64,000 nucleotides of DNA from SABY01 sp964593705 (GCA_964593705.1 CAZQIV010000016.1:12884-76883); one strand, 5' to 3'. Counted from the stretch's first letter, positions 9,524 through 18,282 are shown. Notes: generated by a model from the letters alone, not told the origin. Program-made: numbers and translations.

Positions 9524-9943
9524 ATGATTGTGTTTGGTCTTTTATATCTGCTTTTTAACATTTACCTACAACATCCGCCCTGCAACTGCTCAATCACTTG
9601 ACCTGGAAGTAGCGTACGAGCCAACTCTGGACAACAGTGGTGCATTCAGTGCCAACAGCATGTCGGCAGTAATAGGCGTAGCCCTGACAGGTTTCGAAAC
9701 ACTGTCAGGGTTGGGGAAAATGCAATCAGCATTTTCCCCAACCCTTCTACCGGAATTTTCAATATTAAAGGAATTGATGCATCAGCCAAAATCACAATTT
9801 TTGATCTGTTGGGTAACATTGTTGATAATTACGAGATGCTTGCCCCGGGCGAAATTCGCCTATCCGAAACTTTGAAGGGCATTTTCTTTGTGAAAATTGA
9901 AATGGGCTCAGGCAATTATTTTGAAAAGTTAATAGTGAATTAA
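9524..9943 (+). pseudogene. Remnant of a T9SS-secreted protein, frameshifted
   Basis: The frame starting at TTG 9528 gives a signal-peptide-like segment ending PATAQ and a short mature region (SLDLEVAYEPTL...). A complete T9SS type A sorting domain (NAISIFPNPSTG...EKLIVN, stop 9941-9943) is encoded in another frame. The frames would join after the GLG codons at ~9713-9718 if one G were added to the GGGG run, matching the G-L-E-D-A-I-S-I-F arrangement of the first protein in the window. An ATG at 9524 opens yet another frame, so the N-terminal end may carry a second shift. The body is far shorter than usual T9SS cargo. Either a decayed gene or an assembly indel. Confidence 0.65.
9681..9712. 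repeat. CCCTGACAG...CTGTCAGGG palindrome in coding sequence
   Basis: The same palindrome family as at 3453 and 3770, again immediately upstream of a T9SS sorting domain. An internal GTTTCGAAAC palindrome lies between the arms. Confidence 0.65.
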
Positions 9944-10476
9944 TTAAATTTGAAAATGCACTCACCTTAAATCCTTGGATTTAAAGTGGTGAAAACAAAA
10001 AGTTCCGGTTTCTGCGAAGAAGCCGGGACTTTTTTTTTGCAAATCATCATGACCCCATCCCCGTCCCTTCCCCAATTGGGGAAGGATGCCTGAGCTCATG
10101 GGACTTGGAAGAAATGAAAAAGCAAAGTGCTTCGGCTAAAGCATTCAGATGCAAATCCCATGAAATAGGGCACCTCTTAGCCAAAACTCATAACACTAAA
10201 TGAAAGTAAAAAGTGGTGAAATTAAATTTGCTATTTGCACCAATTGATTGGAGACTGATAAAATAGCTAAATAGTTACAAATCATTTATGAGACCAGTCT
10301 AAAAAGCATCTTTATCGCTCAACTCTGTGTTGTCAATAATTTTTGAGTCCTCATTAACAAAAAGCACTTGTCATTCTGAGCGTAGCGAAGAATCTATATT
10401 TTTTAGTCGGACAGTAGTGATATTTTTCTCTCCACTAAATTCGCAGTAGTAGCTTTTTTGCAAAACAATACGCAAT
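9944..10476. other. Intergenic region with palindromes and dispersed repeats
   Basis: It holds an imperfect hairpin at 9963-9988 (CACCTTAAATCC/GGATTTAAAGTG), the terminator at 10001 and a perfect 20-bp palindrome at 10066-10085 (CCTTCCCC/GGGGAAGG around AATT). A GTCATTCTGAGCGTAGCG-type dispersed repeat lies at ~10370. CCACTAAATTCGCAGTAGTA at ~10433 matches one end of the ACTAC-bounded elements at 23966 and 45318. No ORF is supported. Confidence 0.6.
10001..10038 (+). terminator. Rho-independent terminator
   Basis: AGTTCCGG pairs with CCGGGACT (one G-T wobble) across a 14-nt loop, followed by nine Ts. It lies downstream of the frameshifted T9SS gene. Confidence 0.75.
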
Positions 10477-13461
10477 TTATCTTATGATTAATTTACCTGA
10501 AACTTCAATATTGTTTTCCTTTGATGTAAATCTCAGTAAATACAAGCCTTCTTTAAGGTTTTCTTTCCTTATTTTAAATTGCTTTGTATTGATATTTTCT
10601 ATTCTCTTGACCTCGTTGCCAAAGGCATTATAAATATTTAATGTGCCTTTATTAATTATTTGATCTGTTTCGATGCTTATTGTTGCCGAGGTATTCATCG
10701 GGTTTGGCAACACCGACATGGTTATTTTTTCTGATAGATTATTTTCAGACACTCCAACCCAATAGCTGTTCATTTCGCCGGGTGTGCCATGCTCCGGCGA
10801 TGCCATCCAGTTTTGCGCCAGCGCGTTGTCGTAGTGAGGCAGGATTAACTCCAGTGTTGGCCCGTTTCCATCAGGTTCGGCAGGCCACGGGTCATCATCC
10901 ATATAATTAACCGTGTCAATTAAAACGCCATCCTCGTTAAAAAGCCTGATCAATTCCCCGCTTCCGCTAAATCCAAAATCCATATTGCCATACACATTTT
11001 CAACTCCAGAGAAATGATCGGCAAAAAGGGCTATATCGCGACACAAAACCAAATATCCGTCCGATTCTACAATGGTGTTTTCAGGAAAAACAAATTCGTT
11101 GTCATCATTGCCATCCTGTAGTTTCCAGCCTTCAATATTCAAATCATAAAGATGCGGATTGTACAATTCCACCCAATCCTCCGTATCAAAATCATCGGCC
11201 GAATTATAGTTAATTTCATTAATCACCAGCGAGTCTGAATAAATTCTTTCTTTGAAATGTGCAACCAAAACATCTTCCTGTGTAAGTTGAAGAGTTACGT
11301 TTGTGGCATTTACATTGGGATAAACAGAATGGTTATTCAATTCCCAATAATCAAACTCCCACTCAGGATTCGACTCGATGCCACCAAGCTCAATATCAAT
11401 CCCACCAAAATACCCACCTTCAAATGGAAAGTTCTGAAGTTCAAGCGAATTGAGTTGAACGCCTCCAGTGCCTTGGGGTTCAACCGAAACATCAAAATCA
11501 TAAGGGCCGGTTAGATTCCAGCACGAATTAAGTCCTTCGGGCAGGTAACCATGCCTTGCTGTAATAAAATTGCGAATCTTTTGAACATTATTTTTCCACT
11601 GTTGCAAATTGCCCCCCCACCTGGTAATATGCTGTGGCATTTCAGGTAGCATTTCAGCCTCGATAGAATCAAGGTAAGCAATCATATTTTCAGGCCTGAA
11701 TACCGTGTTGTACAAATCGATGTAGCGCGAAATGTAATACCTGTCAAACTCAGGGTTATCGCGTAATTGGTTGAGTGCTTCAATATGTTCTTCAGGATCG
11801 TTCCACAATCCCTCCGGGAAACAGGGGGTAGTGTAAGGACTAATCCCGGGCACACCGGTATAGTTAATGTAATGTGCAAAAGTGGCATCCTCATCCCACA
11901 AAATATAGCCCCATTTCTGGTGGCCACCTTCAGGATTTATTCCTTTCCACCATCCTACGTTCCAGTTAATCCAGTCCGAACAAACCACATAGGAATTAAT
12001 GTGTACATAATCTACCAGGCTTTTGTAATCATACCTTTCTTTTACATAATCCCAGTTTTCTTCCACACTCATATCCTGGTTTTTAATATAATCGTGCAGC
12101 GAATTCCAGTCGCTCCAGGCAGCCTGGCCACCATATTCGGCCCAACTGTTTCCCCAAAGCTTCAGAAAATAAATGCTGTACTTATCCTGATCATAATAAT
12201 AGTTGGTAAAGTCGTGATCGCTAACCTTTTCGCGAAAGCCATAAACTCCCCAATACCCGCCGTTAACATAAATAACTCCTTTTTGGCCTTTGCGAACGTC
12301 CAGATTTAGTCCCCCTTTTTCGGCAGTATTTTGAATAAAATAGTCGCGCAAATGGGCGCTGGTATCTATTCCGGGGTAATTGTCATCACCGGCTGCACGA
12401 AGAATAACACGCTGAAATTCATCCCTGTCGGTGAAAGGAATCATCTTTTCACGAATTGCATAGTTGTATCCACATTCATCCCTCGATATGTAGTCGATGC
12501 TTCGCTGGTCGTGTACCCACGAATCTTGGCCATGTTCGTTAAATTCTCCATATCCAATGTTCGTCCTTACACCTTCTTTATCGAAATACTCAAAAGTACC
12601 AAAGGGCCTTAATGACTGATTTCCATTAAGCAGGTTATCGAGGTCTGCTGCTGCCAATGACATGATGGCAAGGGTATGGTTTTCGTTGATGAAATAGGTG
12701 TTGAATTCGATGAAGCCGGATAAAATATTATTATCATCACTTACCGAAATGGCTTTAATAATGGTGGTATTATTAACAGGAATCGGGCTTGAATAAATTG
12801 TTGATGAAGCGGTGGGCTTACTGCCATCAATCGTAAAATGTATCTCAGCATTAGGTTCTGCAGTGGAGAGGGTGATAGATTGTGATGTGTTGTAAAATCC
12901 GGCAGGCTCGCTCATTACAGGTTTTAGTGCGTATCTATCGTAGGCTGTTGCTCCATTGTTGGAGTATCCCGGGGTGGTATTTACAAATACACTCCAGCCA
13001 ATATTGCCATCGGTGGTTCTTCCCCGCGAATGTTCCTTTTGGGTTTTTTCGATCACAACTTCATCAACAGTATTCCCCGACCAATCTGTAATAACAATAT
13101 ATTCAGGGTTATCTTTGGTTTGGCTTAGTTTAAAGTTTGTATGTAAATGGCTGGGGTTATCAATTAGGTTGCGCCCTGAAACCCATAAGCGCAAAAAATC
13201 TCCTGCATTTAAAATAGTTCCTTCAGGAAATAACCATTTAAAAGGTTTATCGGGTTTATCGCTCAAACCATAAGCACTAATGTCGATGGCTGAGCCGCCA
13301 TAATTGTATAATTCGATCCAGTCTTCAAATTCATCGAAATTATCCTGGTGCGAATTAAGATTTGATGCAGAATATTCGTTAACTACAACTTGTGCATTGA
13401 CATTAAAATAAAAGAAAAAAGCAAGAAGAGACGAAATAAAATAGTAGAATCTTGTAGGCAT
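10477..13461 (-). CDS. CotH-kinase-fold / lamin-tail-domain secreted protein with T9SS sorting domain
   Basis: 994 aa. Signal peptide (MPTRFYYFISSLLAFFFYFN, cleavage after NAQ). A first lamin-tail domain lies at ~24-160 (VVVNEYSASN...DWIELYN...GYSNNG). A chitobiase/FN3-like segment follows at ~185-262 (AEIHFTIDGSKPT). The CotH family domain spans ~265-600 (GYGEFNEHGQ, RVILRAAGDD, LRDYFIQNTA, VNGGYWGVYGFREK, GYILWDEDATF). A second lamin-tail domain is at ~740-880 (LVINEINYNS...DWVELYNP), and the T9SS type A sorting domain occupies the last ~75 residues (SVLPNPMNTS...GKLIIR). Spore-coat CotH proteins are atypical protein kinases; whether this extracellular relative is catalytic cannot be told from sequence alone. 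It is a single-gene unit facing the upstream secretome genes. Confidence 0.85.
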   Translation of the reverse strand: MPTRFYYFISSLLAFFFYFNVNAQVVVNEYSASNLNSHQDNFDEFEDWIELYNYGGSAIDISAYGLSDKPDKPFKWLFPEGTILNAGDFLRLWVSGRNLIDNPSHLHTNFKLSQTKDNPEYIVITDWSGNTVDEVVIEKTQKEHSRGRTTDGNIGWSVFVNTTPGYSNNGATAYDRYALKPVMSEPAGFYNTSQSITLSTAEPNAEIHFTIDGSKPTASSTIYSSPIPVNNTTIIKAISVSDDNNILSGFIEFNTYFINENHTLAIMSLAAADLDNLLNGNQSLRPFGTFEYFDKEGVRTNIGYGEFNEHGQDSWVHDQRSIDYISRDECGYNYAIREKMIPFTDRDEFQRVILRAAGDDNYPGIDTSAHLRDYFIQNTAEKGGLNLDVRKGQKGVIYVNGGYWGVYGFREKVSDHDFTNYYYDQDKYSIYFLKLWGNSWAEYGGQAAWSDWNSLHDYIKNQDMSVEENWDYVKERYDYKSLVDYVHINSYVVCSDWINWNVGWWKGINPEGGHQKWGYILWDEDATFAHYINYTGVPGISPYTTPCFPEGLWNDPEEHIEALNQLRDNPEFDRYYISRYIDLYNTVFRPENMIAYLDSIEAEMLPEMPQHITRWGGNLQQWKNNVQKIRNFITARHGYLPEGLNSCWNLTGPYDFDVSVEPQGTGGVQLNSLELQNFPFEGGYFGGIDIELGGIESNPEWEFDYWELNNHSVYPNVNATNVTLQLTQEDVLVAHFKERIYSDSLVINEINYNSADDFDTEDWVELYNPHLYDLNIEGWKLQDGNDDNEFVFPENTIVESDGYLVLCRDIALFADHFSGVENVYGNMDFGFSGSGELIRLFNEDGVLIDTVNYMDDDPWPAEPDGNGPTLELILPHYDNALAQNWMASPEHGTPGEMNSYWVGVSENNLSEKITMSVLPNPMNTSATISIETDQIINKGTLNIYNAFGNEVKRIENINTKQFKIRKENLKEGLYLLRFTSKENNIEVSGKLIIR

Positions 13462-13546
13462 AGTATAAAGTATTTAGTTATTAGATAGTTTCGCAATCAG
13501 GCAACTAAATTAGTCGAAATAATTAAAGAAAAGGACAGGGCATAAA

Positions 13547-13574
13547 AAAAGCCCCAAATTAATTTGGGGCTTTT
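13547..13574 (-). terminator. Perfect palindromic terminator after the cold-shock gene
   Basis: AAAAGCCCCAAATT and its perfect complement AATTTGGGGCTTTT form a 14-bp hairpin. On the minus strand it ends in a run of seven Ts. It separates the cold-shock gene from the CotH gene. Confidence 0.85.
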
Positions 13575-13596
13575 AGGATTTCTTTACTTATTTAAA

Positions 13597-13788
13597 TCAT
13601 ATAAGTTTCACATTTACAGCGTTCAATCCTTTTTTTCCTTGTTTGAGTTCAAACGATACATCGTCATCTTCGTTAATGCGATCGATAAGACCGGTTACGT
13701 GTACGAAGTATTCTTCGTCTGTTTCTGCATCTTTAATAAAACCAAATCCTTTGGCTTCATTGAAGAATTTTACTTTTCCTTCTTTCAT
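13597..13788 (-). CDS. Cold-shock protein, CspA family
   Basis: 63 aa, a single OB-fold cold-shock domain. RNP1-like KGFGFI and RNP2-like EYFVHV are present after the usual KEGKVKFFNEAKGFGFI opening. These proteins bind single-stranded RNA/DNA and melt structures, acting as RNA chaperones in the cytoplasm. The gene is monocistronic, with its own promoter (13832-13839) and terminator (13547-13574). The ~40-nt leader is short compared with enterobacterial cspA leaders, so no thermosensor is evident. Confidence 0.92.
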   Translation of the reverse strand: MKEGKVKFFNEAKGFGFIKDAETDEEYFVHVTGLIDRINEDDDVSFELKQGKKGLNAVNVKLI

Positions 13789-13831
13789 ACTAATAATAAA
13801 CTGTTCTGTTATTTAATAAAAATTATCGCGG

Positions 13832-13839
13832 CAAAGGTA
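13832..13839 (-). promoter_or_regulatory. Bacteroidota -7 promoter element (TACCTTTG) of the cold-shock gene
   Basis: CAAAGGTA on the plus strand reads TACCTTTG on the minus strand and matches TAnnTTTG. It lies ~44 bases upstream of the start codon. No clear -33 TTTG was identified. Confidence 0.5.
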
Positions 13840-13887
13840 TATTTAAATCTTTAACTACTGTCTTTTTTCTCAACATTTAATTTTTTA

Positions 13888-15117
13888 CTATTTATTCGAT
13901 GGCATTAAGCGATCTTTAACTTTGAACTTGAAAATTCTATTCACTACCCTAAAAGCAAGTATTGTAACAAAAGGCATTATTTCGAGCGGAAGTTTTTGAG
14001 GCATTCTGCCCCAGTTTACCAGTGCGAAAAAAATCATAAGTCCATAAAGAATAAGAATGATTTTGGTAAATGTTGTTTTTTTGGTGATAATTCCCCAAAT
14101 CAAGAATAAGCTTATGGGATTTGCCCATAATAAATTCAGATTAACATGAAGTGCAACATGATCGCTCCAAACCCATAAAATCATGAACAATAGCCCAAAT
14201 AGTGCTGAAATCGAAAAAAGAATAACATCAATCCTGTCCGATGTTTTCTGCGTTGTTTTAGACCATAGCGCTTCAATAACCAGTAAAATTAATAAAACCC
14301 AAAACAATATCATTGACATTTCAGGATCAAGAGCTACCGGTAATTGGTAGTTTCCCTGGTAAAGGGTTTGAGGTAAACCGGCAACACCGGTTTCGCTGAT
14401 AACATGCATCAAATCTTCCGGTAAAAAGGTACTTTGAATTTTCGACATCTGCTGGTCGGCAAAAGGCCCCAATAGCAAATTTATTCCCAAATTAATCCAG
14501 CTTCTGCCTGCAATGTATGGCCGCAACGCTTTTCTAAAAGTTTTTCCGGTTTCGGCTTTTAGTGTATCTACAATTGCTTTGTTAGCAGTAAAAGCAAGTA
14601 CAAGATCAAAAACTTTGCTTGAACAGTTATTCCTGAAAAAGTCGTACCTGTAAAACCTGTTTTCGGGCAGGCGGACTATACAAAGTGAATCATAAATTTT
14701 TTGTCTTATTGAATTTGAAACAAGCAATTCCTGCTCATTCACCCATCTTCCGTCTATTTTGTATTCAGAGACAAAATCTTCAAAACTTGATACATCAAGT
14801 GCATAATCCAGGGTGCCGGAAAGGAATTTAAAATAAAAATTTGATGTGTTAAAATCAAAGGTTCCATAATTAAAAACTTCGTCAATATTGTTTTCGGGAT
14901 CACTTACCCAAAGTGCAGTATGCCCGAATGTTGCATAAAGTGCTTGTCCTGGGCCGCAGCTTAGTACCGATATTTTCGATGCCTCAGAAAGCATAATTTT
15001 TGATGAGGCCTGCAAAGGATTTACAATAAATAAAGCGGAAATAATAAGAAGACTTGTGAGAAAGTGATGCCTGATTCTCAAAGTATGGTTTTTAATCTTT
15101 GCGTCTAACAAGTGCAT
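13888..15117 (-). CDS. DUF4105 (Lnb-type) membrane protein
   Basis: 409 aa. An N-terminal hydrophobic segment (FLTSLLIISALFIVNPLQA) is followed by the DUF4105 domain, residues ~45-220. This carries the family-typical run SCGPGQALYATFGHTALWV, then VFNYGTFDF and FRNNCSSKVFDL. The C-terminal third has five or so membrane spans (MILFWVLLILLVIEAL, VILFSISALFGLLFMIL, LFLIWGIIT, IILILYGLMIFFAL). DUF4105 proteins of Bacteroides have been linked to lipoprotein N-acylation (Lnb). The His of GHTA and the Cys of NNCS are candidates for the catalytic pair. The start overlaps the upstream zinc-ribbon gene by 26 bases, suggesting translational coupling; no later Met precedes the signal segment. Confidence 0.8.
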   Translation of the reverse strand: MHLLDAKIKNHTLRIRHHFLTSLLIISALFIVNPLQASSKIMLSEASKISVLSCGPGQALYATFGHTALWVSDPENNIDEVFNYGTFDFNTSNFYFKFLSGTLDYALDVSSFEDFVSEYKIDGRWVNEQELLVSNSIRQKIYDSLCIVRLPENRFYRYDFFRNNCSSKVFDLVLAFTANKAIVDTLKAETGKTFRKALRPYIAGRSWINLGINLLLGPFADQQMSKIQSTFLPEDLMHVISETGVAGLPQTLYQGNYQLPVALDPEMSMILFWVLLILLVIEALWSKTTQKTSDRIDVILFSISALFGLLFMILWVWSDHVALHVNLNLLWANPISLFLIWGIITKKTTFTKIILILYGLMIFFALVNWGRMPQKLPLEIMPFVTILAFRVVNRIFKFKVKDRLMPSNK

Positions 15118-15442
15118 AAAAGTCGTTTTCGATGGGGAGATAACCCAGTTCGTAACAAAAGTAATAAACCTTACCAGTTTTTGTAGTGTAGGTGTTGGTG
15201 TGAAAATCGAAATTAAACCCTCGTTTCACCAGCATATCCTTATGAACAGTATGTTTGTCTTCAGGGTTTAGTTCATTAAGAATTTGCCAGTTTTTACGGA
15301 GGATGCCATGAACATTTCTGATGTAGTTATTTTCATGTCGTTTTTGTTTGTTGTTCCATGCATTTCGACACATATCCGAACAAAACTTTTTATCTACCCT
15401 TCCCACAACGGGTTCTCCACACTCGGGACATAATTTTTGCAT
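15092..15442 (-). CDS. Small zinc-ribbon protein
   Basis: 116 aa. The N-terminus has a treble-clef/zinc-ribbon pattern, CPECG...FCSDMCRNAWN, giving four Cys ligands within the first ~25 residues. A basic helical region and a conserved tail (KRGFNFDFHTNTY...VYYFCYELGYLP) follow. Similar short proteins are common hypothetical genes in Bacteroidota. Nucleic-acid or protein binding is plausible but unproven. It is the first gene of a two-gene minus-strand unit with the DUF4105 gene. Confidence 0.7.
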   Translation of the reverse strand: MQKLCPECGEPVVGRVDKKFCSDMCRNAWNNKQKRHENNYIRNVHGILRKNWQILNELNPEDKHTVHKDMLVKRGFNFDFHTNTYTTKTGKVYYFCYELGYLPIENDFYALVRRKD

Positions 15443-15704
15443 AATTGAAAGTTTTGGTGATCAATCACAGTAAATAAATCCTGTAAAATTAATAAAATCA
15501 TTTTTGAGTTCAGTATAAAAAGCCGTTAGACCCCTAAATCCCCTGAAGGTGACTTGTCCAAACTTCTTATTTTTAGTACTTCTCCCATTAGGGAAGGGGT
15601 AAAAAGGACTAAAAATCAGAAGTTTTTGGGTTTTCAGAATTTTCAGGAATGAACAATTACTTTTGCAGGAGCTTTATTATGAATCTTATGCAAAAAACCT
15701 TTAT
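15443..15704. other. Divergent intergenic region with a -7 promoter element
   Basis: TACTTTTG at 15658-15665 (plus) matches TAnnTTTG and lies ~40 bases before the ATG at 15705. Upstream is a CCCCTAAATCCCCTGAAGG...CCCATTAGGGAAGGGG segment, a low-complexity dispersed repeat typical of these genomes. No ORF. Confidence 0.5.
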
Positions 15705-17567
15705 ATGAAAAGAATATTTAGCGCTGTCTTTTTACAATTCCTTTTCTGGATGTTGACCTTTGCAGTGTCCCGACTTGTATTCATCCTGTTTTACCATCAA
15801 ATGATGAGCGCCGAGCACATAAGCTTTTTTGAAAAATTATCGGTATTTTATCATGCCCTGAAACTGGACTTTGCTACTGCATCCTACCTCATGATCATTC
15901 CTGTGTTTTTATTGATCCTTCAGTTAATGTTAAAATTCAAGATATTAGAAAAGATAAATAAAATTTATACAACAATATTGGTATTGCTGTATTCATTTAT
16001 TAGCGCGGGCGAAATCGGGCTTTATGGTGAGTGGAAAATTAAATTAAACGTCAAGGCATTGTATTATCTCCAAAATCCTTCCGAAGTTATCAACTCTGCT
16101 GAAAATTCATCGATAGTATTTTTATCACTTTTCGTAATTTTATTTACTGTCGGATTATTTTGGGTTTACAACAGGTTCTTCTTTTTAAGTATTGTCCCAT
16201 CAGGAAAACTCAGGTGGCTTTATGCAGCGATTTTGCTTCTACTTTCGCCCTTTTTAGTGCTTGGTATGCGTGGAGGATTTCAGCAAATACCCATCAATCA
16301 AAGCGAGGTTTATTTTTCAAAAAAACTAATTCTAAATCATGCAGCCACAAATAATGCTTTCAATCTTTACATCAGTGTAATCGAAAACTACAAAAACCTC
16401 GAAAAAAACCCTTATAAGTTTTATCCTACCGATGAAGCAGAAAAGACTGTCGCTGAAATTTACCATCAAAAAAACGATTCTACCATTAAAATTCTCAATA
16501 CAACAAAACCAAATGTTGTATTATTTTTGATGGAAAGCTGGTCGGCTGATTTAATTGAATCGCTGGGTGGCGAGCCGGGAATTACACCTGAATTTCACAA
16601 GCTTGAAAAAGAAGGCATTTTATTCGATAACGTACTTTCGAGTGGCGCAAGATCTGAGCAGGCCATGGCGTCAGTATTTGCCGGATTTCCTGCGCATCCT
16701 ATTACGTCTATTACTGTTCAGCCCGATAAGCATCCCAATTTGCCGAGTTTGATCCACAGGCTGAATGATGTGGGCTATCATACTTCGTTCTATTTTGGCG
16801 GGCAATTGATTTATGGAAATATCAGAAGTTACATATATTATAATGCCTTCGACAAGGTAATGGAGGGAGACGATTTTAAGGACAACAACATCATACGCGG
16901 GAAACTTGGTGTACACGATGAGTTTACTATGGGAAAGCTATTGCAGGATTTGAATAAAGAGAGGGAACCTTTTTTTGCTGCCCTTTTCACCCTGAGCTCT
17001 CACTCGCCCTACGATCAGCCCATGGAAGATATTTTTGACTGGGGGGAAAATGAAAACAAATACATCAATTCGGCCTTCTATTCCGACCAAAGTCTGGGCG
17101 ATTTTTTCAGAAAAGCAAAATCTGAACCCTGGTACGAAAACACACTTTTCATTGTTGTAGCTGATCACAGCCATAACTCATACCGCAACTGGTCTTTCCA
17201 TACCGGGGAATATCACAAAGTGCCTATGCTCTGGCTGGGTGGTGCATTGGATTCTGCTTATCGGGGTAAACGTTGGCACAAACCCGCCTCACAGGTTGAC
17301 ATCCCTGCATCCCTACTTGCACAAATAAATTTGGATAATGATGAATTTCATTGGAGTAAAAATTTATTCGATCCCTTTGCGCCCGATTTTAAATATTTCG
17401 GATTTGACAATGGTTTAATTTGGATCGAGCCAGGTGGTAGCTTTAGCTACGATACTGATCTTGAAAGTTATTATTGGGCTAAGCCTGAAAATAATCCCCC
17501 ATCAAATATTGAGCGAAGGGGAAAATCATTTCTCCAGGTGCTTTACCAGGAATATTTGGATTATTAA
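15705..17567 (+). CDS. LtaS-like sulfatase-fold membrane protein (phosphoglycerol transferase family)
   Basis: 620 aa from ATG 15705. An in-frame TTG at 15663 falls inside the predicted -7 element and is rejected. Five N-terminal membrane spans (~1-210) precede an extracytoplasmic alkaline-phosphatase-superfamily domain (~260-560). Signature parts are NVVLFLMESWSADL (metal-binding Glu), SSGARSEQAMASVFAGFP, IVVADHSHNS (Asp-His) and HTGEYHKVPMLWLGG (His). The putative nucleophile is Ser ~317, where LtaS enzymes use Thr. Family members transfer phosphoglycerol or phosphoethanolamine to lipids or glycans. In a Gram-negative bacterium the likely acceptor is an envelope lipid or glycan, but the substrate is not determinable here. 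It is a monocistronic gene between the zinc-ribbon unit and ssb. Confidence 0.82.
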   Translation: MKRIFSAVFLQFLFWMLTFAVSRLVFILFYHQMMSAEHISFFEKLSVFYHALKLDFATASYLMIIPVFLLILQLMLKFKILEKINKIYTTILVLLYSFISAGEIGLYGEWKIKLNVKALYYLQNPSEVINSAENSSIVFLSLFVILFTVGLFWVYNRFFFLSIVPSGKLRWLYAAILLLLSPFLVLGMRGGFQQIPINQSEVYFSKKLILNHAATNNAFNLYISVIENYKNLEKNPYKFYPTDEAEKTVAEIYHQKNDSTIKILNTTKPNVVLFLMESWSADLIESLGGEPGITPEFHKLEKEGILFDNVLSSGARSEQAMASVFAGFPAHPITSITVQPDKHPNLPSLIHRLNDVGYHTSFYFGGQLIYGNIRSYIYYNAFDKVMEGDDFKDNNIIRGKLGVHDEFTMGKLLQDLNKEREPFFAALFTLSSHSPYDQPMEDIFDWGENENKYINSAFYSDQSLGDFFRKAKSEPWYENTLFIVVADHSHNSYRNWSFHTGEYHKVPMLWLGGALDSAYRGKRWHKPASQVDIPASLLAQINLDNDEFHWSKNLFDPFAPDFKYFGFDNGLIWIEPGGSFSYDTDLESYYWAKPENNPPSNIERRGKSFLQVLYQEYLDY

Positions 17568-17698
17568 AAAATAAATTACTGTTTCTGTATTTCTTTGATA
17601 TTTCATTCTATTTTGCTTTCAATTGATTTTAGATGAAATATTAAGCTAAACCGACCTGATTGCGTGCCATACAGGATAAAATGCCCTCAATAATTATC

Positions 17699-17740
17699 CG
17701 TTTGTAAACGCTTACAAACGTTTATATCCGCTTGTAAGCG
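17699..17740. promoter_or_regulatory. Palindromic cluster upstream of ssb
   Basis: CGTTTGTAA and TTACAAACG flank ACGC (17699-17720), followed by the smaller palindrome CGCTTGTAAGCG (~17729-17740). The clustered half-sites lie ~45-85 bases before the -7 element and could be a regulator-binding site. Confidence 0.45.
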
Positions 17741-17782
17741 AATACAAATATTTATTAACCGACTATCGGCAATTGCCCGCCA

Positions 17783-17790
17783 TATCTTTG
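17783..17790 (+). promoter_or_regulatory. Bacteroidota -7 promoter element (TATCTTTG) of ssb
   Basis: Exact match to TAnnTTTG, 43 bases before the ssb ATG. Confidence 0.55.
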
Positions 17791-17833
17791 CTTCATCAAA
17801 ATTATTTAATTATTCATTTAAAATTTAATCGTC

Positions 17834-18172
17834 ATGAGAACTTTAAGAAACAGCGTACAGTTAATTGGAAACCTGGGCATGGATCCGGAAGTAAAAGAAG
17901 TATCGAACGGTAACAAAATGGCTCGTTTTTCACTGGCCACCTCCGAAACCTATCACAAGGCCAATGGCGAAAAAGTAACAGACACACAATGGCACAACCT
18001 CATTATTTGGGGCAAGCAAGCCGAAATTGCCGAAAAATTCCTGAAAAAGGGCAAGCAAATAGCCGTGGAAGGAAAACTGGAAACCAACACTTACGATGAC
18101 AAAGAAGGCAAGCGGAAGTTTTACACACAGGTAAAAGTAAACGATTTCGTGATGCTTGGAAAAGAAAATTGA
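17834..18172 (+). CDS. ssb: Single-stranded DNA-binding protein (short form)
   Basis: 112 aa, a single OB fold: RNSVQLIGNLGMDPEVKEV, ARFSLATSETY, QWHNLIIWGKQAEIAEKFLKKGKQIAVEGKL and the C-terminal FYTQVKVNDFVMLG strand. SSBs coat single-stranded DNA during replication, repair and recombination. The protein stops right after the OB fold and lacks the usual flexible tail and acidic DDDIPF tip that recruits partner proteins, as in many short Bacteroidota paralogues. A -7 element and palindromic sites precede it, and a strong terminator (18202-18230) follows. The final 99 bases are duplicated, with ~5 differences, at 18883-18981 beyond a toxin-antitoxin pair. Confidence 0.92.
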   Translation: MRTLRNSVQLIGNLGMDPEVKEVSNGNKMARFSLATSETYHKANGEKVTDTQWHNLIIWGKQAEIAEKFLKKGKQIAVEGKLETNTYDDKEGKRKFYTQVKVNDFVMLGKEN

Positions 18173-18175
18173 TTT
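18077..18175 (+). repeat. Direct repeat copy 1 (3' end of ssb)
   Basis: 99 bp, about 95% identical to 18883-18981. The repeats flank the first toxin-antitoxin module. The region between starts includes ssb's own terminator, a promoter and two genes. Confidence 0.85.
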
Positions 18176-18201
18176 CAGTCAATTTTTTCATCAAGAAAAA
18201 C

Positions 18202-18230
18202 CCGGTATGATAATCGCTACCGGTTTTTTT
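18202..18230 (+). terminator. Rho-independent terminator of ssb
   Basis: CCGGTA and TACCGG form a stem over a 10-nt loop, followed directly by a run of seven or more Ts. Confidence 0.85.
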
Positions 18231-18282
18231 GTGCTTAACATTATCGAATGCTGTATGCTTTAGCCAGACTGAAAAGTTTTGT

